Positions 7,986-15,956 of a stretch of 64,000 nt of DNA are shown here, piece by piece. This stretch comes from Thermoflexales bacterium (GTDB lineage Bacteria > Chloroflexota > Anaerolineae > J036 > Brachytrichaceae), in assembly GCA_025057935.1 (NCBI GenBank), contig JANWUW010000078.1, positions 1 through 64,000 on the forward strand. The letters run 5' to 3'. The notes under the pieces are model-generated. The model saw only the letters and a program-made list of their open reading frames with translations. It was not told where the DNA came from and searched no databases. Position 1 is the stretch's first letter. Each line of letters begins with the position of its first letter. Position numbers and translations under genes: made by a program.

Positions 7986-8930
7986 ATGGAAGGGGCGATT
8001 CGCTTCCTGCGCGGGCTGATCCGCATCTTGGGGTGTCTTGCGGTGCTGGCGGCGCTGGCAATGTTCCTGTGGTTGCCAACGCGCCCGTGGGCGATCTTGC
8101 GCATCAGCCTCTCGCCTGAGTTACCGATGATCGCACTGCCCATCAGCGGCTACGACGCGCTCGCCATCGTCCAGGGTTGGATCGGGGGTAGCGATCGCTT
8201 TGGCGCTTTAGTTCAGGAGCTCATTGCGCGCCCGGGAGGCGAACGCCTGCTCGCAGCATACGAGATCACCGAACGTCAGCAACAGACAATACTTGGCTGG
8301 GCAGCGCAGGCGCGTCCTCTGCGCTTCTATGCATTAGGAGTGGTGGGAGCTTGGTTTGGGCTGCCTGCGCTCACTGCGCTCGCTGCGCTCCTCTTGATGT
8401 TCAGCCAGTCCACGTTTTGGGTGCAGCTTGGGCGCGCGCTTCTCGTGCTGTTGCTCACGACGGCCACGAGCTTGTTTTTCGTTGGTGGTGGCGTGCTGGT
8501 CAGTGAGCGCCTTGACGCGATCATTGCTGCTTCGATAGCACAGAACGCGCAGGGCTTCCCTGGCTTGGGCGTGATCGTTGTGGATGCACTGCCGGCGCTG
8601 CGCGTAGGTCTGCAGAATGTGATGGACATGCAGACGTTGTTCATCACAGGGGGTGTGTCTTTGCTCGGTGCCTTGGTTGCTTTGGTCGGCGCGGCGCTGT
8701 CGGCGCGTCGACCTTCGATGATGGAACTCGGCTTGTTGACGGTCGGTGTGCAGAGCGCGGCAGTGGCGTCAACCACGCCGCCTACGATGCGCATGACGCC
8801 TGAACCTATCGCACAACCCAAAGCAGCGCCGCAGCCCGCTGTCGTAGAGCCGCGCGTTTGCCCAATGTGCGGCGCGATCGCGACGGGCAACGAGCGCTTC
8901 TGTCGTTCGTGTGGCGCGCGCCTAGCTTGA
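7986..8930 (+). CDS. membrane protein with C-terminal zinc ribbon
   Basis: 314 residues of unknown function. A membrane segment lies near the N-terminus (about residues 12-31), then a soluble stretch, then three or four further hydrophobic segments (about 114-240). A Pro/Ala-rich linker leads to a C-terminal zinc ribbon: CPMCG, then about ten residues, then CRSCG. Four Cys can bind one zinc. This arrangement, membrane helices with a cytosolic double-CxxC ribbon, is common in uncharacterised bacterial proteins. A good purine-rich ribosome site (GGGAGAAGGAAG) precedes the ATG. Divergent from wecB. Confidence 0.75.
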   Translation: MEGAIRFLRGLIRILGCLAVLAALAMFLWLPTRPWAILRISLSPELPMIALPISGYDALAIVQGWIGGSDRFGALVQELIARPGGERLLAAYEITERQQQTILGWAAQARPLRFYALGVVGAWFGLPALTALAALLLMFSQSTFWVQLGRALLVLLLTTATSLFFVGGGVLVSERLDAIIAASIAQNAQGFPGLGVIVVDALPALRVGLQNVMDMQTLFITGGVSLLGALVALVGAALSARRPSMMELGLLTVGVQSAAVASTTPPTMRMTPEPIAQPKAAPQPAVVEPRVCPMCGAIATGNERFCRSCGARLA

Positions 8931-8990
8931 AACGAATCATCTCATCACGGTGTTTCTACGATCACACACAATGAGAAAAGGAGAGGACCC

Positions 8991-9824
8991 ATGACTTACG
9001 TCGTCACAGATACGAATGCGGATCTCACCCTAGAGGCGGCGCGCGCTTTCGGCGTGGATGCCATGGCATCCACCTACGTGATCTTCGGCGAGCGCAGCTT
9101 CCGCGCCATTGACATGACGCCGGCGCAATTCCACGAGCTGCTCAAGACCGACCCGAACTTTCCTAAAACCTCGCAGCCCTCCGTGGGCGATTTCGAGGAG
9201 ATTTACGCTCGCTTCAAAGGCGGGCAAGTGCTCTCCATTCACATTTCGCGCGAACTCAGCGGCACCATTGCCAGCGCAGAGTCTGCGGCGATGATGATGG
9301 GCGGTGATCCGCAGATCACCATCGTGGACACGCGGCAAGTAAGCGCGGGCATGGCGCTGCTGGTGATCGAGGGCACGCGCTTGGCGAAGCAAGGCATGCC
9401 GCCTGCTGAGGTCAAGGCGCACATCGAATCACTGATCCCGCGCACGCGCATGCACTTCGTGTTGGAGACGTTGGAGAATCTACGGCGCGGCGGCCGCATC
9501 GGTGGCGCGCAGGCGCTGCTCGGCAATTTGTTGCAGATGAAGCCCATCCTCACCATCCAAGGCGGGCGCGTCGAGCCGCTGGAGCGCGTGCGCACCTACA
9601 GCAAGGCTGTGGCGCGCTTGCGCGAGATCGTGGTGAACGATCTTCAGCGCGCAAGCGAGCCGAAGGTGATCGTGATGCACTCAGCAGCGCCAGAGCTGGC
9701 GCAAGAGACCGCTGCTGAAATCAGCACCAAGCTGGGTATCCCCTTGCCGATGATCCTCGAAGCTGGTCCAACGATCGCGACGCATGCAGGACCAGGAGCG
9801 GTGGGCGTCGGCTATATCGTTTGA
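8991..9824 (+). CDS. DegV family fatty-acid-binding protein
   Basis: 277 residues. N-terminal YVVTDTNADL, the TSQPSVGDF segment, LSIHISRELSGT, the VDTRQVSAGMALLV block and RRGGRIGGAQALLGNLLQMKPIL are the standard DegV landmarks. Members bind a fatty acid and, as FakB in Firmicutes, present it to the kinase FakA; no fakA is in this window. Shine-Dalgarno GGAGAGG precedes the ATG. The stop is one base from the convergent moaD-like stop, with no terminator visible between them. Confidence 0.92.
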   Translation: MTYVVTDTNADLTLEAARAFGVDAMASTYVIFGERSFRAIDMTPAQFHELLKTDPNFPKTSQPSVGDFEEIYARFKGGQVLSIHISRELSGTIASAESAAMMMGGDPQITIVDTRQVSAGMALLVIEGTRLAKQGMPPAEVKAHIESLIPRTRMHFVLETLENLRRGGRIGGAQALLGNLLQMKPILTIQGGRVEPLERVRTYSKAVARLREIVVNDLQRASEPKVIVMHSAAPELAQETAAEISTKLGIPLPMILEAGPTIATHAGPGAVGVGYIV

Positions 9825-9825
9825 G

Positions 9826-10104
9826 TTACCCGCCTCCTACTGGTGGGAAGATGTCAATCGTGTCGCCAGGGCGAATGAGCGTGTCGTGCCCGTTGGTGTA
9901 GTGCACATCGCGCCCATTGACAAAGAAGTGAATGTGACCGTATAGATTGCCGTTCTCGTCCACAAGCTGAGGGCGCAGCACAGGGTAGTGCTCCAGCAGC
10001 ACTCGTAGCACTTCGCCTGCGGTGGTCTCGCCCTCAATCGGCAGTTCCACCGTCTTCCGACCGACAGCGGCGCGTAACATGGCGAACAGGTTGACCTTCA
10101 GCAT
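9826..10104 (-). CDS. MoaD/ThiS-type ubiquitin-like sulfur carrier
   Basis: 92 residues. Beta-grasp protein ending in PPVGGG, so a C-terminal Gly-Gly is available for adenylation and thiocarboxylation. The body (MLKVNLFAMLRAAVGRK, DTIDIFPPVGG) fits MoaD, the small subunit of molybdopterin synthase. It could equally be a MoaD-like carrier for another pathway or a SAMP-type modifier. The ATG at 10104 has a GAGGAGAG ribosome site; the in-frame extension upstream has no family similarity. It is the third gene behind two moeA genes, which favours molybdenum cofactor synthesis. Confidence 0.85.
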   Translation of the reverse strand: MLKVNLFAMLRAAVGRKTVELPIEGETTAGEVLRVLLEHYPVLRPQLVDENGNLYGHIHFFVNGRDVHYTNGHDTLIRPGDTIDIFPPVGGG

Positions 10105-10188
10105 CGCTCTCCTCTCGTCGTGGGTTAGAGTCTCGGCATGCTCAATTGTGCTTGAATTTCTTTGAATCGTGCGCACGCTTGGGGCAGA

Positions 10189-12153
10189 TCATGGGTGCAA
10201 GAGCTGCACGGTGCCCATCGCGCGCACGTCGTAGCCAGGCAAAGCTGCAGCTTGGGCGCGGAACGCGGCGTCGTGCAACACGTCGAAGAGCGGCGCAAGC
10301 AGCGCTGACTCAGCAAATGCGCGCGGGATGACCAAGTCATAGCGCTCTTGGAACAGCGGCACGAAGTCTAACCCCAGTGCCTGCGCAGCCGCTGGGATGC
10401 CCAAGCCGCAATCGGCGCGACCTGAGGCAACAGCCGCAGCAACTGCCAGATGAGTGTACTCCTCGCGGTCGTAGCCCGCGATCTGCGCAGAGTCAAGGTT
10501 GTGTTGCTGCAAGGCGTAGTCCAGCAGGATGCGGGTGCCCGAGCCGCGCTGCCGATTGACGAAGCGCACGCCGGAGCGCAACAAGTCTGTGAGACCGTGA
10601 ATGCCTTTCGGGTTGCCCCGCGCCACGATCAATCCTTGCTCGCGGTGGGCGAGCGTCACCAGCGCGACCTCAGTGTCGGGCAAGTAACGGCGCACGTAGG
10701 CAACGTTGTACTCACCGCTCTCGGGATCGAGCAAGTGACAGCCAGCGAGATGCGCGTGGCGTTGCTTGAGCGCCACCAAGCCGCCAATGCTGCCGACGTT
10801 GGCTGAGCTGAGCCGCCGATTGCGGCGCGCGAGATGTTGGGCGAGGAGGTCGAGCAGCACATCATGGGAGCCAATTGCCACGATGGTGCGCTCCAGCGCG
10901 GCCAGTGGCGTGTAGAGCTGCACGTTCACCTCGGCGTCTGCCTCGTAGCCTTGCAGTCCGCGCGGCACGATGAGGATGCCGTCGGCACGCACGAGCGAGG
11001 TGATCACGCCAGCGCCACGCGAAAGCGGCGCCGCCACCCAGCGCTCGCCCACCTTGCCGAGCGTGACGCGCACGTAGTCGTCGTCGCCTGCGGGCGAAGC
11101 AAGTTTGCGCGTGAGGTGTGCCTTGAGCGTGGGCGGCTCGGGCGCGCTCGTGCCAAGCCACCGTGCCAGCAGGGGCTGCACGAAGATCTCGCCCGTGAGC
11201 GCCGCAGAGACAGGATAGCCGGGCACGCCGATGATCGGCACATGTCGACCGTGGACGTGCAGCATTCCAAGGATCACTGGATGACCGGGGCGCACCGCAA
11301 TGCCGTGCACGAGCAGGTCGCCGAGTTGCTGCACCACGCGCGCTGAGTAGTCCTCGCTGCCAGCGGAGGATCCAGCGTTCAGCAGCACGAGATCATGATC
11401 ACGCGCGGCTTCGCGCACGCGCGCAGTGATTTGCTCGAGATCATCAGGCGTGATGGGAAAGCGAGTGGGTTCGCCGCCCCATTGCTTCACCTGAGCAGCG
11501 AGCACCACTGAGTTGAACTCAATGATGTCGCCGCGCTTCGGCGCGTGACCGATTGGCACCAACTCGCTGCCAGTAGGGAGAATGGCGACGCGTGGCTTGC
11601 GCGCGACGGGCACCGTGCTGTGCCCGCAAGCGGCGATAGCGCCGAGGTCGGCAGGGCGCAAGGTGTGACCTGCAGGCAACACTAGCTCGGTCGCTACGAT
11701 GTCCTCGCCCATAGGGCGCACGGCTTGCCATGGGCGCGCAGCCGCGCGAATGCGAATCGCGTGCGGGCGGCGCGGATCTGGGGCGGGGTTGCCCTGCGCA
11801 TCGAGCGGCTCGGTGTTCTCGATAGCGATCACCGCATCGGCCCAGTCGGGGAGCGGGTCGCCTGTGTCCACCCACGCGACGTGATCGCCGAGAAGCAGCG
11901 TGCGCGGCGCGGTTGGGCTTGCGCCTTCGGTGTCGGCGGCGCGCACAGCGAAGCCGTCCATCGCCGAGGCGTGGTAATGAGGTGAAGAAATGCGCGCCCA
12001 GATCGGCTCGGCGAGCACGCGCCCGAGGGCGTGCTCATCGAGCGGAATGTGCTCTACACCAAGCACGCCGTTCAGGCGGGCTTCCGCAAGCGCAGCCTCG
12101 AAGCGCTGCTTGGCTTCGTCCAACGGTATGTCGCGCAGATAGACACCCATCAA
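10189..12153 (-). CDS. MoeA molybdenumtransferase fused to a periplasmic-binding-protein-like domain
   Basis: 654 residues. Residues about 1-420 are MoeA: PLDEHALGRVLAEPI, SAMDGFAVRA, VPIGHAPKRGDIIEFNS, NAGSSAGSEDYSA and AVRPGHPVILG, the last two forming the molybdate/MPT-adenylate site. MoeA inserts molybdate (or tungstate) into molybdopterin. Residues about 440-640 form a PBP-like (LysR-substrate-like, COG1910) domain with SIGGLVALKQRHAH, GIHGLTDLLRSGVRFVNRQRGSGTR and ASGRADCGLGIPAAA. This fusion is known from other bacteria and archaea; the PBP part may bind an oxyanion or pterin, which is inference. The gene starts four bases after the upstream moeA stop. Confidence 0.9.
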   Translation of the reverse strand: MMGVYLRDIPLDEAKQRFEAALAEARLNGVLGVEHIPLDEHALGRVLAEPIWARISSPHYHASAMDGFAVRAADTEGASPTAPRTLLLGDHVAWVDTGDPLPDWADAVIAIENTEPLDAQGNPAPDPRRPHAIRIRAAARPWQAVRPMGEDIVATELVLPAGHTLRPADLGAIAACGHSTVPVARKPRVAILPTGSELVPIGHAPKRGDIIEFNSVVLAAQVKQWGGEPTRFPITPDDLEQITARVREAARDHDLVLLNAGSSAGSEDYSARVVQQLGDLLVHGIAVRPGHPVILGMLHVHGRHVPIIGVPGYPVSAALTGEIFVQPLLARWLGTSAPEPPTLKAHLTRKLASPAGDDDYVRVTLGKVGERWVAAPLSRGAGVITSLVRADGILIVPRGLQGYEADAEVNVQLYTPLAALERTIVAIGSHDVLLDLLAQHLARRNRRLSSANVGSIGGLVALKQRHAHLAGCHLLDPESGEYNVAYVRRYLPDTEVALVTLAHREQGLIVARGNPKGIHGLTDLLRSGVRFVNRQRGSGTRILLDYALQQHNLDSAQIAGYDREEYTHLAVAAAVASGRADCGLGIPAAAQALGLDFVPLFQERYDLVIPRAFAESALLAPLFDVLHDAAFRAQAAALPGYDVRAMGTVQLLHP

Positions 12154-12157
12154 GCGT

Positions 12158-13393
12158 TCACTCCCACACCATCACCTCAGCGATCGCGCCGGCTTCTAAG
12201 CCCGTCGCCTCAGCGGGCACTCTCAGCAGTCCATCAGCTTCGGCAAGCTTGAAGATCAGGTTGCTCTTGTAGTGCAGTGGCTCGGCCTCCCACTCGTTGG
12301 CGACGCGGTGCAAGCGCACAGGCCACCAGTCCTCGCGCCCTGCTTCGGAGGCAAGATTGGTGCGCAGCCGCGCGCGGGTCAGCGGCGCTGGGCGCGGATG
12401 GTCAAGCCCCTGCAGTTGCTCCAGTGCCGGCTTCACGAAGAGCCAGGCGTTGATTAACGCGCTCACAGGGTTGCCCGGCAAGCCAGCGATGGGTTTGCCG
12501 CGCACCACGCCGAGGATGGTGGGTCGCCCCGGCTTGGTGTTCACGCCGTGCACGAGCACCCCAGGCGCACCAAGGCTGTTGATCGCCTCGGTGGTCATGT
12601 CGCGTGTGCTCGCGGAGGAGCCAGCAGTGATCACCACCATGTCGCACGCCTCGAGCGCGTCGAGCAGCCGTCGGCGGAGCGCCTCGAGATCGTCGGGCAC
12701 AATGCCGTAGCGCAGCGGCTCGCCGCCGAACTGCTGCACGGCGGCGGCGATGGTGTAGCTGTTCACGTCGCGCACCTGCCCGGGTTCTGGGTTCCGCTCG
12801 GGCGGCACGATCTCGTCTCCAGTGGAGAGAATGCCGACCAAAGGCTTGCGCGCCACGCGCACTTCGGTGATGCCCAGCGCCATGAGCGCGCCAATCTCCG
12901 AAGCGCGCAAGCGCATGCCCGCAGGCACGACAACTTGACCCTTCTCCATGTCCTCACCAGCAAGGATCAATCCCTCGCCGACTGAAACGGGGCGCAGGAT
13001 TTCCACCTCGCTTTCGCTGATGCGCTGGGTGTATTCCAGCATCACTACAGCGTTCGCGCCCATCGGCACCATGCCGCCAGTGTGGATCAGCGCGGCTTGC
13101 CCTGGCAGCACATGGAAGAGTGGCGCTTTGCCCATTGGCACTTCGGCGATCACGCGCAGGTAGACTGGCAGCCCTTCGCTCGCAGCATAGGTGTCGCTGG
13201 CGCGCACAGCGTAACCATCAACCTCCGCGCGGTTGAATGACGGCACGGCGTGAGGGGAGAGCACGGCTTCGGCAGTGACGCGGTGCAACGCTTGTGCGGT
13301 GGCGATGCGTTCCGCATTGGTCTGGTGCTCAAACGCGCTCAACCAGCGTCGGCGCGCTTCATCGGGCGGTAGTAAATTCAGAAACTCAGCCAT
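12158..13393 (-). CDS. moeA: molybdopterin molybdenumtransferase MoeA (second copy)
   Basis: 411 residues, normal MoeA length. Landmarks are SFNRAEVDGYAVRA, LIHTGGMVPMGANAVVMLEY, VGILSTGDEIV, TAGSSASTRDMTT and TKPGRPTILGVVRGKPI. It is the first gene of a three-gene cofactor operon (moeA, moeA-PBP, moaD-like). Having two MoeA paralogues is common and may separate molybdenum from tungsten use, or insertion from adenylate hydrolysis; which does what cannot be told here. The ATG (MAEFLNLLPPDEARRRW) overlaps the ATG of the divergent GT39 gene within one CATG. A longer frame from 13483 has no family similarity. Confidence 0.93.
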   Translation of the reverse strand: MAEFLNLLPPDEARRRWLSAFEHQTNAERIATAQALHRVTAEAVLSPHAVPSFNRAEVDGYAVRASDTYAASEGLPVYLRVIAEVPMGKAPLFHVLPGQAALIHTGGMVPMGANAVVMLEYTQRISESEVEILRPVSVGEGLILAGEDMEKGQVVVPAGMRLRASEIGALMALGITEVRVARKPLVGILSTGDEIVPPERNPEPGQVRDVNSYTIAAAVQQFGGEPLRYGIVPDDLEALRRRLLDALEACDMVVITAGSSASTRDMTTEAINSLGAPGVLVHGVNTKPGRPTILGVVRGKPIAGLPGNPVSALINAWLFVKPALEQLQGLDHPRPAPLTRARLRTNLASEAGREDWWPVRLHRVANEWEAEPLHYKSNLIFKLAEADGLLRVPAEATGLEAGAIAEVMVWE

Positions 13394-15182
13394 GCGTGTT
13401 CCGCAGACTTCGTGGCGTGCTGTGGGGCTGATCGTATCGCTATCGGCAGCAGGGCTGGCGTTTGCTGAATCGAGCGACAACACCTTCCGCCCGCTTGGCG
13501 TGGCAGCGTGGGGGATCAGCGTGATCGCCTTCGCAGTTGCGCTGCTCGATCGCCCTGTGCATTGGCGACCTGCGCTTGCGCGTGGTGAATGGTTGGTGCT
13601 GCTGGCGGTGTTGCTGATCGGCGCTTGGTTTCGCTTCTACCAACTCGACGTGAATCCGCGCGAGATGAACAGCGACCACGCGGAGAAGCTCTTGGACGTG
13701 CACGACGTGCTTGAGGGCAGGACTGCGATCTTTTTCGAGCGCAACACAGGGCGCGAGCCATTTCAGTTCTACTGGACGGCGGCGTTGATCCACGTGAGTC
13801 GGCTGCTTCCCAGTGCGTGGTCGCTTGCGCCGGACTTCATGGCGCTCAAAATCGGCACGGCAGTGTGGGGGCTGCTTTCGCTGCCAGCGGTGTACGGCTT
13901 GGCGCGCATGCTGTTTGGCGCGCGCGCAGCGATGTTTGCGGCGCTGTTTGCGGCTGTAGCAAGCTGGGGTGTGTTGGCGCAGCGTTTCGGGTTGCGTGCC
14001 GGCATCCATACCACGATGGCGGCATGGGTGCTGTTCTGGCTAGTGCGCGCAGTGCGCACTAACAAGCGCAATGACTTTCTCGCGTTGGGGCTGTCGCTGG
14101 GTCTTGCGCTGCTGGGCTACATCCCCGCGCGTGTGTTGCCGCTGGTGATCGCGCTCTTCATTGGGGCGCGCGCTGCGCAGCTCTGGGTGCAACGCAGCAG
14201 CGAGCTTGCACAGCGACTGCTGATGAACGCTGGCGTGAGCCTTTGGCTTGCGGGGCTAGTGGTCTTGCCGCTGGCGCGTTATACGTTAGAGCGCCCGCAC
14301 ATGGTGTTCTATCGCGTAGCGACGCGCCTCGCGGAAGCCGAAAAGCCCATCGAGGGCAACCCGTTGCTCATTTTCGCCGACAACATGTGGCGCGCGCTGC
14401 TGATGTTTCACATCACGCGTGACGAGACGTGGGTCACCAACTTGCCCGATCGCCCTGTGCTCGATCCCTTGCTTGGAGCATTGCTCGTGCTTGGGCTTGT
14501 GCTTGTGATTGGGTCGAGCAAGTGGAGGCGCATGGGTGTGCTGGTTGTGTTGGCGATCGCGATCTTGCTGCTGCCCTCAGCGCTTAGTCTTGCATTTCCC
14601 CGTGAGAACCCCAGCGCCATTCGCACACTAGGCGCGCTGCCGTTTGTGATGACGCTCTGCGCTGTGCCGCTGGGCTGGGGTCTAGAGCTTACGCAGCGAT
14701 GGCGCGTGGCGCACCTTGCGGCGTGGTTGGTCGTGCTCGGCATAAGCGCCGCCGTGATCGCCTTGAACGCGCAGCGCGTGTTCGTGGACTACCCAGCGCA
14801 GTACTGCCCGCGCGCTCAAAATGCCAGCGATATTGCGCAGGTGATGCGTGAAGCGCTGGGGCGGGGTGTGCCGCGGCAGAATGTTTGGCTCGTGGGTTAT
14901 CCCCACTGGGTGGATCACCGCGCTGTAGGAGTATGGCTGGGCGACATCCGCTTCAACAATGTTGCTGGCGCAAGCGTGGGGTTAACGGATGCCGCGCTGG
15001 TGCCGCTGGCGCCGGGCAGGGCGGTCTTCGTGCTTCATCCAGCTGATGCTGGATCGTTGAGCAACTTGTTGGCGCGCTTCCCGCAGGGTCGCTACCGCCT
15101 CTTCGAGGGCAGCCAGTGCGATGGGCGCGAGTTCCTCGTTTTCGAAGTGAGCGCTGATGAAACAGCAGCACAACCCCATTGA
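13392..15182 (+). CDS. polytopic membrane glycosyltransferase-like protein (GT39/ArnT-PMT type)
   Basis: 596 residues, very hydrophobic, with roughly 11-13 membrane helices. The first extracytoplasmic loop carries FRFYQLDVNPREMNSDHAEK followed by REPFQFYW, matching the acidic loop-1 active site of GT-C enzymes that use polyprenyl-phosphate sugars. A soluble C-terminal part of about 100 residues follows the last helix. Acceptor and sugar are unknown. Its start codon lies in the same CATG as the start of the divergent moeA, so any promoter is inside the other gene; TAAATT at 13373-13378 is a possible -10 box. Confidence 0.8.
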   Translation: MRVPQTSWRAVGLIVSLSAAGLAFAESSDNTFRPLGVAAWGISVIAFAVALLDRPVHWRPALARGEWLVLLAVLLIGAWFRFYQLDVNPREMNSDHAEKLLDVHDVLEGRTAIFFERNTGREPFQFYWTAALIHVSRLLPSAWSLAPDFMALKIGTAVWGLLSLPAVYGLARMLFGARAAMFAALFAAVASWGVLAQRFGLRAGIHTTMAAWVLFWLVRAVRTNKRNDFLALGLSLGLALLGYIPARVLPLVIALFIGARAAQLWVQRSSELAQRLLMNAGVSLWLAGLVVLPLARYTLERPHMVFYRVATRLAEAEKPIEGNPLLIFADNMWRALLMFHITRDETWVTNLPDRPVLDPLLGALLVLGLVLVIGSSKWRRMGVLVVLAIAILLLPSALSLAFPRENPSAIRTLGALPFVMTLCAVPLGWGLELTQRWRVAHLAAWLVVLGISAAVIALNAQRVFVDYPAQYCPRAQNASDIAQVMREALGRGVPRQNVWLVGYPHWVDHRAVGVWLGDIRFNNVAGASVGLTDAALVPLAPGRAVFVLHPADAGSLSNLLARFPQGRYRLFEGSQCDGREFLVFEVSADETAAQPH

Positions 15183-15183
15183 G

Positions 15184-15217
15184 CGCAGCGTGTGGTCGCC
15201 GCTTACGCGACGCTGCG
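15184..15217. terminator. hairpin between convergent genes, possible bidirectional terminator
   Basis: CGCAGCGT (15184-15191) pairs exactly with ACGCTGCG (15210-15217) around an 18-base loop. No T-tract follows on either side, so a role in termination is uncertain. Confidence 0.3.
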
Positions 15218-15250
15218 ATTGAGAAGGGCTGCGCGCATGCGCACGAACGG

Positions 15251-15874
15251 TCACACCAGCTTGTGCTTCACTGCGAGCGCCACTGCCTCGGTGCGGTTGC
15301 TTACCGCGAGCTTGGAGAGGATGCTGCTCACGTGGAACTTCACCGTGGATTGGCTGACAAACAGACGCTTAGCGATATCCTGATTGCTCAGCCCTTCCAC
15401 CATCAGCGCTAAAACTTCGCGCTCGCGCTCGGTGAGTTCATTGCCGGGGAAGGGTGGGTGATGAGCGGCGTTGATCAGCGCTTGGGCTGCTTCGGGTGCA
15501 AGCGTGGCTTTGCCAGCGTGCGTGGCGCGGATGGCACGCGCAAGCTCATCAGCCGTGACGTTTTTCAGCAAGTAGCCAGTTGCGCCCGCTTTCAGCGCAT
15601 TTTGCACCAGCTCTTCTTCTTTGAAGCTGGTGAGCACCAGCACGTGGATGTTAGGGTTTTGCTCGCGGATCAAGCGCGTGGCGGTGGCGCCGTCCATTTC
15701 AGGCATGACGAGGTCCATGAGCACCACGTCGGGCTTCAACTCAGCACACAGGCGCACTGCTTCAGCGCCGTTGGCTGCCTCGCCCACCAGCTCTAGGTCG
15801 TCGTACACCGAGAGCAGGGCGCTCAGGCCGCTGCGCACCATGGGATGATCATCCACCACCAGTATGCGGATCAT
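15251..15874 (-). CDS. NarL/FixJ-family response regulator (orphan)
   Basis: 207 residues. Receiver domain residues about 1-120: [16 protein letters not shown] with the acidic pair, phosphorylatable Asp in [14 protein letters not shown], and Lys in [12 protein letters not shown]. The LuxR-type helix-turn-helix ([43 protein letters not shown]) follows at about 140-200. No histidine kinase is adjacent, so the partner is elsewhere or is the kinase at 51211. Start at ATG 15874 (MIRILVVDD); TAGAAT lies 10 nt upstream. It follows the arg operon in the same direction after 82 bp but has its own promoter. Confidence 0.93.
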   Translation of the reverse strand: MIRILVVDDHPMVRSGLSALLSVYDDLELVGEAANGAEAVRLCAELKPDVVLMDLVMPEMDGATATRLIREQNPNIHVLVLTSFKEEELVQNALKAGATGYLLKNVTADELARAIRATHAGKATLAPEAAQALINAAHHPPFPGNELTEREREVLALMVEGLSNQDIAKRLFVSQSTVKFHVSSILSKLAVSNRTEAVALAVKHKLV

Positions 15875-15884
15875 GGCGCTAATA

Positions 15885-15890
15885 ATTCTA
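15885..15890 (-). promoter_or_regulatory. -10 box for the orphan response regulator
   Basis: TAGAAT on the minus strand, ten bases from ATG 15874, no Shine-Dalgarno between. Confidence 0.5.
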
Positions 15891-15956
15891 GCGAGGGGCG
15901 GAAAAACACACAAGACGAGTGCGCTGGGCGTAACGTGTGCGTGAGCGGCGCGCAAG

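Noticed and set aside
13394-13483. N-terminal extension of moeA to 13483
   Set aside because: The extra 30 residues have no MoeA similarity and run antisense to the GT39 gene's start; ATG 13393 matches the family.
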